DNA of 64,000 bases from Spisula solida (Eukaryota > Mollusca > Bivalvia > Venerida > Mactridae): contig OX365949.1 of the NCBI GenBank assembly GCA_947247005.1, positions 22,573,130-22,637,129 on the forward strand, read 5' to 3'. The notes beneath the pieces were generated by a model, which worked only from the letters and a program-made list of their open reading frames with translations, did no database searches and was not told the origin of the DNA. The translations under genes were made by a program, and so were the position numbers. Positions 53,800 to 64,000 of this stretch are shown piece after piece. How positions within the stretch are numbered: the stretch's first letter is position 1; every line of letters starts with the position of its first letter.

Positions 53800-55238
53800 A
53801 AAACAATGCATGGCTGTGTTGTTTGATTTAATTGCATACAACATTTGTTTTGTTTTACTGGTATTGAATTTTAACAAGGGTGTAAATTAATTCCACAGAA
53901 GTAATCATAATGTATATTTTAACATTTGTCATGTCATAATTACTTGCGTCTGAAGTGATGATTATTTTATTGACATGTACCGTCTGTGAAGTCATGAAAT
54001 TGAACCATTCTACGTTTGATTGAAAATGTTTGCATATGATATGAATATTAACTAGCATTATATTATGATATACATTTATTAAATAATACAGTTAATTCAA
54101 TGTCTCTTTGATTGCGTCACCAACACATTAAAATTTCAGTTTTCTTTCTAGTATTGTACTGTAATATAATTAGTCCGCTGATCATATGTCTAACTGCTGG
54201 ATGAATACAGGACGAGGAACGCTATGCTCCGAACAAACTTCCTTCTGTTATCTCCGAGTGGGGGGGGGGGGACAAACAAGTTACGCATTTACCGAATAAA
54301 AAACAGTCAATAAACACACATAAATGGAAATGAATGGATTGGGTTTTTGTTATCCCGTTGGTCAATCTGTCAGTTTACGCAATCCTGTACTGTGTGAATG
54401 CACCCGAAATAGGCAGTCAACTTAAAGCAGAGGTGCACATTTTCAAATGTCAACTAGCTCATGGATTTGCTTTATATTCACACGAGTGCCTATCAAATTA
54501 TTTGCAAATGACACTATTATAATATTAACAATGAAAATAAAGTTGTATATTATAATAAATCACTGTGTCAGTGCGGTATTTATATTGGGGATTTATATGT
54601 TTATAAAGGTCATTCAGTGTATATTTGGCAGGATGTATCATTGAATTGACATTTTAAGCCTTCCACATTTTAAAAATTTCATTGAAAAGGACTTTGGAGA
54701 AAGACCATAATTACTGAATGTGTATCTATTGAACATAGTAAATCTTCCATCTTTTTTGTCCATTTTCAACTTTATTTTTCGGTCCAACCCACCAGTGTGA
54801 ATAACTTGCTCTTCTTTTACCATTGGTAATTGACGTCTTCTTCAATATTGATATATGAGGGGTACGACAAATTACCCTAAATACTCACTCATAGGTTGCA
54901 TGCACCTATAAGTCGCAGGGTGTCTTTGTGATAAAAATCAGTGTACTGTTTCCTAGACCCTTTCGTAAAATGTTTTTATCCGGTCGAAATTGGGTTATAA
55001 ATGTTGCTGCTCTTTTTCATAAGTCGTGCTGTGGCTGTTTAATCTTTTTCGGGATCGTTTTTGTGCGACCTATGTGTGGGTATTTATGGTAGCTCCTAAT
55101 AAGGTGATGGAAGAACATCGCCTATATGTTCTGAATTTTGGAATTGAAAGCATGCAATCTATGAACTGAGGTTACATTTTAGCAAAGAAGACAAGACGTG
55201 TATGATTTTTGCCTATAGCACTCTAGCTGTAACCTCAA
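53800..55238. other. No feature seen
   Basis: AT-rich. A short G homopolymer is at 54260-54270. No exon of the SLC7 family was found. Confidence 0.35.
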
Positions 55239-55241
55239 CTG

Positions 55242-55596
55242 CCCTGCGTTCAAGGAAACATTATGTGACGTACATTTCGCTCTTGGTATGCGCCTGTTAT
55301 TCGTTGAACAGTATGTTTAAAAGACATGTTTGTCACGTATGCCTAGTTTGGCTAACCATATCCGGAGGTGGTGAGCGTGTATTTGTTTAATTAAACAAAA
55401 TGGCCGTCAGAGGCAAACAAAAGAATGTGAATAGTAGACTCCATGCATTCGTACATATTTCGAACTGAGAACAGAAAAAACGGGAATTAGTACTTCCAAA
55501 TTGTATGCCGCAAACAAGGCGTACAACGAAGGATTATATCGACAAAAACCTGTAATTGTTAAACATGTTTACAGGTTACTTTCCTTGAACGTAGGG
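55242..55596 (+). mobile_element. Family E small transposon, copy 1
   Basis: 355 bp with ends CCCTGCGTTCAAGG and CCTTGAACGTAGGG. CTG flanks are at 55239-55241 and 55597-55599. The interior 'ggctaaccatatccggaggtgg' also occurs, inverted, in copy 2. Confidence 0.88.
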
Positions 55597-55599
55597 CTG

Positions 55600-56936
55600 C
55601 TGTACTATCGTTATGTAACATTTTTCTAGTATATGTGAAAACAAAACAAACCCACATCTGTCTACTTCATTTGGCCAAAATAAAAATGTAAATTCTCAAT
55701 AAAAAAAATTCAAAGTCGCACTGTAACAATAAATTATGACGTACATCAGAATTGTACATAGACTTCTGTATAAGTCTATATTATTTTTGTATAATAACAA
55801 TACATGAAATATTATGCTTAGTTGTGTAACTTGACATGAAATGGTCATTTCAGATTAAATTTGGCACTATTACAAGTTACTTGTAAACTTGTAAACTTGA
55901 ATACTGGATATTATCATAGTTCACTATGTGCTAAATAAGTCCTTTATATGTACTGTAAAAGCTTTATTTTTCGTGGGTGTTAAAATTTGCAGATTATAGT
56001 AAAATGGTACTTTGTTGATTTCTTTAAGAAGTAGGATTTAAAATATTGAAAGACAAATCTCATGTTTAATATGTATATAACATAAAATTATGTATCGTAA
56101 CTGAAATATTTTAAGTGATTAAACCTGTATTAGATTTATAACCATCACTGATTACTGTTTAATTATAGGATTGTTATTAATTAGATCGGTAAGGGAGCCA
56201 GCCCCATGCTGGGGTTACTCAGTCCCTGTTATAACATATGCTATATCACTTCCTGTTTGTTTACAAGATCAGTTGGCTTATCTAATAAAGGGATCAATTT
56301 AGGGATCAACATGGCTTATCTAATAAAGGATCAATTAAGGGATCTACATATTTAATCAGAAGCAGATGTGACAACTATCATATCCTTTCTTCAAAGCCCT
56401 TGGAATGCCTAAGTCGAATGCAAAATTGAAACGACAACAACAACAGCAACAATATATATCCGCTGTTTTAAATGTCTATGATTGATGCATATATCTTTAA
56501 AAAGTACCTTTTTTATGAAATAATTACTGTACCATATGGTTCATATTAAAGTATGTTTATTAATGATGCATTACCGGTATGCTGTAGCCTGTTGAATAAT
56601 TATGAAATAAATTTCTTAAATGAATTATGCTGAAATTTTGTGCTTTAATAGTAAAATTTGTTTTGTTTAAACAATATATTATAATCATGTAACTTTATGT
56701 TCGTAAATGATGCTATATATAATATTACATATTCATATTAAAATATGTTGGATTATTCTGCATATGACAGTTTATAAAATTGATTACACAAGGTTTTATT
56801 ATGCTGTTCTCTTGCTTGAAGGAACTGTTTCAGTTGTGTGTGTATAATGACAGGCCTTCATTTACTTCCATGCTATTATATTAGCTTATATGCACCTACA
56901 TGTAGCAGAATTCAATACCCAGGCCTTTAATTGTAC
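55600..56936. other. No feature seen
   Basis: AT-rich. Near-duplicate 'atggcttatctaataaagggatcaa' blocks occur at about 56274-56345. No exon recognised. Confidence 0.35.
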
Positions 56937-56939
56937 CTG

Positions 56940-57304
56940 CCCTACGTTCAAGGAAGTAACCTGCAAACATGTTTAACAATCACAGATTTTTGTCGATATA
57001 ATCCTTCATTGTATGCTTCGTTTGTGGCATACAATTTGAAAGTACTAATTCCCGTTTTTTCCGTTCTCAGATCAAAATATGTACGGATGCACGGATTTTA
57101 CTATTCACATTCTTTTTCTTGTTTGCCTGATCTGTCCACCATTTTGTTTAATTACACAAATACACGCACACCACCTCCGGATATGGTTAGCCAAACTTGG
57201 CGTACATGAGAAACAAAAAAAAAAAAGTCATGTTTTTTAAACGTACCGTTCAACGATTACCAAGTGCGAAACGTACGTCACATAATGTTTCCTTGAACGC
57301 AAGG
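56940..57304 (-). mobile_element. Family E small transposon, copy 2
   Basis: 365 bp, inverted relative to copy 1, with ends CCCTACGTTCAAGG and CCTTGAACGCAAGG and CTG flanks at 56937-56939 and 57305-57307. An A-run frame at 57190-57410 overlaps the element and is not a gene. Confidence 0.88.
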
Positions 57305-57897
57305 CTGGTGTGGTGTTTACAAATTATGGTTAAATTGTCAAAACTTCCCTTTGCAAAAGTAGCAGGATATAATTATAACCCATACATGTTTATTTCAATC
57401 ACTTCTTAGTTCTTATGTATCTGAGCCTGGGACAAAGGACATAAATATTTACACAATTTTACATTTTCTTCAAACCTGCGCTGTGTATTTTAATTCTTTG
57501 CTTGCTATGTACCAATTAAGCTTTAATAAAATTAACAGAAATGCTCCTCATGATCGTTGATGAATACAGATGTCAACTGACATGGAATAAAGAATACATT
57601 CATTACAAACCTAATGCATTTGTTGTGTTTTCCTTTGAAAACATATCTACAGTTTCTATAGCAAAGCTGAATCAATTGGCCATTTCCTGGAGAAGGTTTT
57701 AGTCTGGTTCCAATCCCCAATGATTTAGTAGTACTGTAATATTGGGGACGGGAAAAGACAACATGTTCATATTGAGATTTCGCACATTAAAATTTTTTTT
57801 TTTAATGAAGGTTGGTAAGAACAGTTACGACAAGTAAAGCTCTCAGACACAACAATTGGGTGGTTACAGTTTTGTTCAGTTACATTTTGCTTGTTTT

Positions 57898-58113
57898 CAG
57901 GGGTGTCAATATTCCTCTCTCCTAAAAGAGCTATGGTTTCTGACAAAAATAAAAGTTATTTCATGAAAATATCTCAAGAAATGGCAAAGTTACGGTCAAT
58001 TTAGTCTGCTCTGAAGGATTTCCTTCTATAAAAACTGAGTTAGATATTGAAACACTGTGGTTGAAGGCCTCTTGTTTGGCAAAAATGGTCGGTTGGCTCT
58101 ATTGATACCCCTG
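57898..58113 (-). mobile_element. Family A small transposon, minus orientation
   Basis: It runs CAGGGGTGTCAATATTCC to 'ggctctattgatacccctg', with a small internal deletion next to the left end. 'ttgtt' occurs at both flanks. Confidence 0.85.
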
Positions 58114-58947
58114 TTGTTTGAACAAGGGTTTGATTCTGGTAAAGAATATGCTGGTGGACAAGAATGCTGTGATGAAGCTGAATGTGATTCTTAAGTAAAT
58201 TATAATAATTGTTGGGTGGTATTATTCAATCAATTCCGTACATTTTTCAAGTGTAATTGAACATGAAACAGATTGCTGCCTTAAGTAGGTAAGCTTTTAT
58301 GTCAGCCCTGCATGGATTAATATATCATAAAAAAGCGGACATATTAACCTAGGTCGAAGGGTTCATAATTAGGATATTACAAGAAGTGAAAGCAGTATTG
58401 GTCTAGTTGCGTAATAATAAAGAAGCATATAGGGTCTTATTGCATGGTCGATTGACATTGAAATTTATAATAGTAGTAATGCTTTGGGAATTAGAAGTAT
58501 TCGGCTTTGGAGTATTGAAAGCGGTTTATCGAGTACAAGAAAGGAAGTCAGATAGACTGGTTTTGCATTGATTGCTAGATAAATATTATGACTACCGGTA
58601 TTGATTATAATTCTTGTGGTTATGGGTTAGTGTGTTAAATTTCCTGGGTATAGAGTGACGAAATGTTACATCAGCTTATTTGAGTCAGCCCTTGGAAGTG
58701 TGATCACAGGCAATATCTGATACAGGAATCAATAGATTTGGTTTTATTGACCTGTTTTCATATGATAATGATGCAAGAGTAAAGTGGAGAAGCTGTTAGT
58801 GAAACCACAAGAATTTGAAGTTCTTTCAATAAAATATTATACAAGTCGGTCCATTACAAATCCCTCGACACAATGCTTATGGTGGAACAGTACATCCATG
58901 ACAACTGTTTGCACCCACGGTCCATCACTCTTCCATGTTGTAATATT

Positions 58948-59215
58948 CAGGGGTGTCAGTTTTCCTGATTAATCCGGAATGACAGATTTATCATTCCTGA
59001 TGGAGCAATGGCTTCTGACCAAAATAAAAGTTATTTGATGAAAATATCTCAAGAAATGACAAAGTTATTGTAAATTTAATCTGCTCTGAAGGATTTTCTT
59101 AAAAACAAACTGAGTTAATTATGGAAACAATGTCATTGGAGGCCTCTTGTTTGGTAAAAATGGTCGGCCGCTTACGATATTCCTGATTTTCAATTTGGCC
59201 CTGTTGACACCCCTG
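58948..59215 (-). mobile_element. Family A small transposon, minus orientation
   Basis: Full-length, CAGGGGTGTCAGTTTTCC to CCCTGTTGACACCCCTG, lying between the two copies of the local duplication. Confidence 0.9.
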
Positions 59216-59275
59216 ATGATGCAAGAGCAAAGTGGAGAAGCTGTTAGTGGAACAGTACTACATCCATGACAACTG

Positions 59276-59435
59276 CCCTACGTTCAAGGAAAAATAACGT
59301 AAGGCACGTTTCGTACCTGGTATGTACCAGGTACGAAACGTTTCGTACCTGTTACATACTAGGTATGAAACGTTTGGTACCTGGTACGTTACAGGTACGA
59401 AACATGCGTCACGTAATTTTTCCCTGAACGCAGGG
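59276..59435. mobile_element. Family E small transposon, copy 3, hairpin form
   Basis: 160 bp with ends CCCTACGTTCAAGG and CCCTGAACGCAGGG. CTG is at 59273-59275 and 59436-59438. The interior is a nested palindrome of 'acgtttcgtacctggta' / 'taccaggtacgaaacgt' blocks. The paralogous copy of the surrounding sequence at 58905-58907 has a single CTG and no insertion. Confidence 0.92.
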
Positions 59436-59704
59436 CTGTTAGCACCCACGGTCCATCACACTTCCATGTTGTGATATTTTAACTGAACCGAGAACTGACA
59501 GTGGTTTCATTAAGATTTTGATGAGCAGGTTTGTTTTAAATTTGCTGCGGTCAAAACTGTTACTTCATTTATTAAAAGATTTAGTGTATTGCCTCCTAAG
59601 TATTGAGGCGACCAAATTTGCAGTGAATGAGACAGTAGTCAGCCACCTGTTAATGACAACCCTGTCAGAACCGTTCAACTGTACTTGTGGAACATCCCGT
59701 CACA

Positions 59705-59776
59705 ACAGTTATAGTTTTCCACTCAGTGCATAGTTTTCCACAAAGTTTCCACTCAGTGCATAGTTTTCCACAAAGT
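59705..59776. repeat. ~31-bp direct duplication
   Basis: 'ttccactcagtgcatagttttccacaaag' occurs twice in tandem. Confidence 0.85.
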
Positions 59777-62290
59777 GATCACAATGTCTTTTCAGAACAG
59801 TAGGCCAACCGTGCCACTAGGCCTTTTGGTTTGAACCTGGGGTAGGGTTGACTTAGTTTGACTGAAGCATCCCAAGTCACTGGTCTTTCTTCTTTCATTG
59901 TTGTTGGAAAGTTGTTCCTAATTAATTGTTGGTAACCCAGGAAGACTGGTTGTGGTCATTAATAAATTAATTATCGCCATTAAATATTTGCATGTTACCA
60001 ATAGTGTGTATACATGTATGTAATGAAAAATGCTGAAACTGACAATTTTAAACTTCAATAGCCAGTCTTGAGTAAGAGTGATCCATCTTCAAAAGAATCT
60101 TAAGTGTTAATTAAACCTTAGATTTTAATCTCTGTGCCACTATGTGCAAATGCAATACAAACATTAAGCTTACATAACTGAGAACATTAAAGTTATATAA
60201 GTTTTCAGGGTATACCCATCTATAATAATACTTAAAAATTGATTGACTATTTGTGGTGTATATTTTATGATCATAGTCATTTTTATAGTATAATCAGTGT
60301 TACGTGAACACTTTCAGACTGTTTTATTACTGACAGTAGTCATTTAAATGTATTAAAACTCGGTATATAATCCAGGGAGGTGATTTGAATAATGATCGAG
60401 GAGTATTTAAGGCAGAGGTTGCATTTTATTAAGTGATATAAAAAACTTTGATGTCTTAAATGTGAGTTGAAATTAATGATACAGAAAGCCTCTATATAGG
60501 GGCTTCTATGTAGTATAAGGATGGGTGTTTATTACTCAAAGAGAAAGTCAAGACAAGATTAATTAGGCTAAGAAATCTATATATTTTGAGGTCACATCTA
60601 GGTGAAAACACTAAAAGTCAGCCACCATGTAGGTCTATAATCAATGTATTATGAAGGCCATTGGTTGCTGAGTCAAAATTTGCATAGATATTGTCGTATG
60701 TAGATCTGGATTGCTTGAATGTCTAAGCTCAATATTTCATTAATATTTATGGGTAGTATAACATTATCTACATGGACCGCTCAGCTGATGCTTTAAAATG
60801 CCTACAGCTGGGATTGTACTATGATAAAGCCAATAAATTATTGAACCTATACAAATGTACAATTAACAAAGTGATTTGTATGTTTGCGGTCATTTTGTGA
60901 TATTTACTTTGCATTATTTTACTGGTATTTTGCTGTTACGATTTGGTGCATACAAAAAATGACAACACCACAACACAACTTCTTCTGCAGAAGAATTGAA
61001 CAAGGGTTTCCCTAAGTTGATAAGGTACTGTGTGCAGTGAGTAAATATATTTTGAGAGATCATCAGTATGGCTATGAATAATATGTGCTATAAATTACCT
61101 CCCTTCCGTGGTAAAGTTCAGTAGTTTCGCACTATTTGGCCCTTTAAATCCATTAGAATCGTCTAGCATTATTGTTGTTGCCCGGCCCTACCGGTTTACA
61201 ACTGGAGGGGACTATAGTTTTGCCCTCTGTCTCCAGAATCTGAATCCTGCCATTAAGTCAAACAGTTTCCAAGCTACTTTAATGAAATTTGGCATGTGAG
61301 TAGGGCAATGAGATGATTATGCATGTTCAAGTTATGTTTTGAGTTGGTTGCTATGGAGACAGAAATAGTGAAGACACATTAAAAAGGGTCAAGGCTTCAG
61401 ACTGGTTGGGGACTTTTGTAATGCTTGCTATTCTTCAATTGCGTGTTTCTCATCGATTATTGTTCATAAATGCATGTGAAAGTGAAACTCCATTCTGTGA
61501 GTTGTGGTAGAAAATTTTGTGGACAACTATCTGAAAATATAAAAATATTTTGGCTGATAATATTATCTTGCCTTTCTGGTGACAATGTTTCACTTGTCTG
61601 TGTATAGACAGTGTAAAAAGCAAGATTGAATGACATACTTGCGTATCACTTTCAAGAGTTCTAGCTTCTAGAATGCATTAGATCGGTCGTAATTCCTTTC
61701 CTCTTTTAGATTTGTTGCCATAATCCTTCTTGTCTTTCTATGGAAAGGAAAACATACAGAAATCATGAATAACAAGCGTATTGATTGGATAAAAGCTTTG
61801 AATAACAAGCATATTGATTGGTTGAAAGCTGTTTGTTGTAATTTGCTATATAAAAATGTAGACAAGTTGTAAAACTTGTGATATTGTATTGTAGCAGGTG
61901 AAATGATATGTTGGGAGGTAATTAGCAGAAATGGTAGACTAAGGCTAATGAGATCCTTTTAATAGAAAACACTTCAACAGAGATTGATTGTAGAAATATA
62001 GTTTACAGTTTATATTATAGTTACCGGTAATGAACAACAGACAAAGAGTTTATTTATCACATAACCTGCGGTCCAGGAGTGCCGTAAAGCCGTGCAGTAA
62101 ATATCGCTCGGCACTCTCAGACTCTGCAATAAATATTTAAATTAGCTTGACGTGACGTTATAATATCAACGTCGCCATGACGTCGTGTTCATTTTACCCC
62201 TGAAGTTTGGCTGAAGCATATAAAGCGTACACCATCCTTTTGAACAATAATGTGCATTTTTTAATGTTATGTGATTAATAGAATCTTACA
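59777..62290. other. Mostly featureless intronic stretch
   Basis: A 33-bp tandem duplication ('gaataacaagc.tattgattgg.taaaagct') lies at 61766-61831. No exon or other element was recognised. Confidence 0.4.
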
Positions 62291-62294
62291 TTCG

Positions 62295-62410
62295 TGCTCA
62301 ATTTATACAAGTTTTATTAAACTTGTCAACAAAAACAATATGACACTCCGCAAAGCCTCGTGTCATATCATTTTGTCCACTCGTTTAATAAAACTTGTAT
62401 GTAATGAGCA
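62295..62410. repeat. 116-bp inverted repeat
   Basis: 'tgctcaatttatacaagttttattaaac' pairs with 'gtttaataaaacttgtatgtaatgagca', and the inner 'atatgacac' with 'gtgtcatat', leaving a ~13-nt loop. It can form a long hairpin and is probably a small palindromic transposon. Confidence 0.85.
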
Positions 62411-63479
62411 AGTATGCAAAATCCTCTATATATGAATTTAATTACCGGTACCTATATATTGTTGCTGATTATTAAACGTTTGCAACAACATCAATAATTA
62501 CAACAACAAACTTTTAATAAGGTCAATGGCATGCATGACATGAAAATATGAGGATGAATTATGATCAAATTCAATGAAATAAAGAGTAAGAATGAGACTT
62601 CAAATACTAAATGAAATTGAAATAAAGAATCATTATTGTGTAACATTATTCTTATACAATTTTCCGCAACTTGTTTTTAATCTTTGCCAACTTGCGTGTC
62701 AGTCAAATGAAAAGGTTTCTAGAAATCTGTTTTTAAGTGCATTTAAAATGTTCTTCATCAAATTTTTGTCACATTGTCCGAGATCTGCTGAGTACAGTTA
62801 GTACTATTTCTTTTTAAGCTGTGTCTTTTAAGATGTTTCTGGCTATGAAAAGCAAGTAGCTGTTGAATACTGGTGTATTTCTCTATTTTACATAAATATG
62901 GAAAAGGGCCAATTCGTAGGAAAATGGCCAATTTTTATTTATTTATAATCAATTGTCTGCATGAGACAGGTGTGTGCTTAATGCAGGTGACCACTCACAC
63001 AAGTTTGACTGTATATTGAATGCATTGATCATAATCTCCGTAATAAATAAATAATTAATATAAACAAATGCTGCAGGAAGAATTATTCTTGGGAGTGCCA
63101 GTCGTTTGATTGAGCGTATTTTGATGTCATTTCCATATATGGTCGTATAGAGATTACATTGAATCCTGGGTATTTACTTCTAATTATGTTGTATGGACAT
63201 CTCAGTTAGATAATTACGAAATGTCAACAGCATTCCATTAAGAGAACCATCATCTTGGTTGTGTTGATTTGAAGAGACGAGTAATATTGGTTTTGCCAGT
63301 TGATTTGTAAAGTCTGCTGATATCTTATATGGCTCATATGTTAATATTGTGAGATAACAGTCTACCAGGGTTCTGAATGGAGACAGTCTCAATACCATTG
63401 AATGCTAGGGGTCTCAATGATTTGTGATGGCTTCCGGTACATAATGGTGGCCAAACTGTGATGTATGCAATGCAATGCT
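62411..63479. other. No feature seen
   Basis: AT-rich sequence without recognised element. Confidence 0.35.
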
Positions 63480-63665
63480 CAAGGGTGACAATACTCCTGA
63501 TTTATCCAGTATCCTGGTTTTATCTATCCTGGAAGGGCTATGATTTCTGATAAAAATAAAAGCCATTTGAAGAAAATGTCTCAAGAAATGGAAAAGTTGT
63601 CAATGAAATATGGTCGATCGTGCATGATTTTCATGAATTTTTATTTGGCTCTATTAACACCCCAG
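63480..63665 (-). mobile_element. Family A small transposon, diverged and deleted
   Basis: It runs CAAGGGTGACAATACTCC to 'ggctctattaacaccccag', with 'atgct' at both flanks and part of the centre missing. Confidence 0.75.
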
Positions 63666-64000
63666 GATGCTGCAAACAGGAACAATATAAAGCCATGTAT
63701 GAACATATAAAACATTTTAGCTAGGATATAGTCTCAGAATGCCGCTACAATGTAATTTAAATCCCAACCTTTTGATAGTATATTGCTAATTATTAAACCT
63801 CCCACAGTAGTGTCAGGAAACAAAGCTCATAAAGTACTGCAAATCGTTACAGGCTACACACCAAAACTACATAAAACATAATTATTTCTATTAAAGAATA
63901 CTGGAAATTATTGCCTCGGAATGGTCTGAAACATAGTATACTGTAAATTGCGTAATATTTGCATGATCTTTCTTGTCTGGATTTTGGTATATAAGACTTA

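Larger units (their letters stand above)
58768..59480. repeat. Local duplication interrupted by two different transposons
   Basis: 'gatgcaagagtaaagtggagaagctgttagtg' at 58769 recurs at 59218. 'ggaacagtacatccatgacaactg' and 'gcacccacggtccatcac' recur too. The two copies are separated by a family A element, and the second holds a family E element. Confidence 0.85.

Noticed and set aside
57197..57409. 70-codon frame starting in an A-rich run
   Set aside because: It overlaps the end of a family E transposon and has no motif.
59258..59449. 63-codon frame with repeated VPGT-like residues
   Set aside because: It is the translated hairpin of the family E element at 59276-59435.
48500..64000. Second exon of the plus-strand SLC7 gene
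   Set aside because: No segment encoding the expected helix 2-3 sequence (such as ...[10 protein letters not shown]...) was found on the plus strand, so it is presumed to lie beyond the window.

Overview
The window is nuclear DNA from an animal, most likely a marine bivalve mollusc. Genes are split into short exons with GT-AG introns of 0.5 to 8 kb, and base composition is AT-rich. The introns and spacers carry dispersed repeats I associate with bivalves: arrays of 'aggtcaaggtcaa'-type sequence, small palindromic transposons and tRNA-derived SINEs. This taxonomic reading is an inference from style; the species was not identified. There are no bacterial or phage features.

Three protein-coding loci can be supported. 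(1) Bases 26-2991, plus strand: the last three coding exons of a gene that begins outside the window. It ends in an acidic DWDSWDEEEE stretch and a short helical tail, and the family was not recognised with confidence. (2) Bases 15443-41614, minus strand: a complete gene for an SLC7 light subunit of the heteromeric amino-acid transporters. Ten coding exons join in frame to 484 residues, with a further non-coding 5' exon near 42.3 kb. (3) Bases 48302-48499, plus strand: the first coding exon of a second SLC7 light-subunit gene, whose remaining exons were not found and probably lie beyond the window. Loci 2 and 3 are divergent neighbours about 6 kb apart, so the window holds a head-to-head pair of related transporter genes.

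By region: 0-3 kb is the end of locus 1, with a 30-bp minisatellite and a 146-bp tandem array in its introns. 3-15.4 kb has no gene, only SINE remnants, small transposons and tandem repeats. 15.4-42.3 kb is the first SLC7 gene; intron 8 (counting the 5' non-coding exon as exon 1) contains a roughly 5-kb foldback element with 0.7-kb inverted arms. 42.4-48.2 kb is the spacer between the two SLC7 genes. 48.5-64 kb is intron 1 of the second SLC7 gene, filled with small transposons.

No new multi-gene system was found. The most notable observations are: a 76-bp triplication at the 3' end of SLC7 coding exon 6 that supplies three successive splice donors, only the first of which keeps frame; three small transposon families (C, D, E) that all sit between 3-bp CTG/CAG target duplications, with a paralogous empty site visible for one; the large foldback element; and a small transposon inserted into a SINE with a visible target duplication. 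All exon calls come from reading splice sites and reading-frame phase by eye, without transcript or database support.
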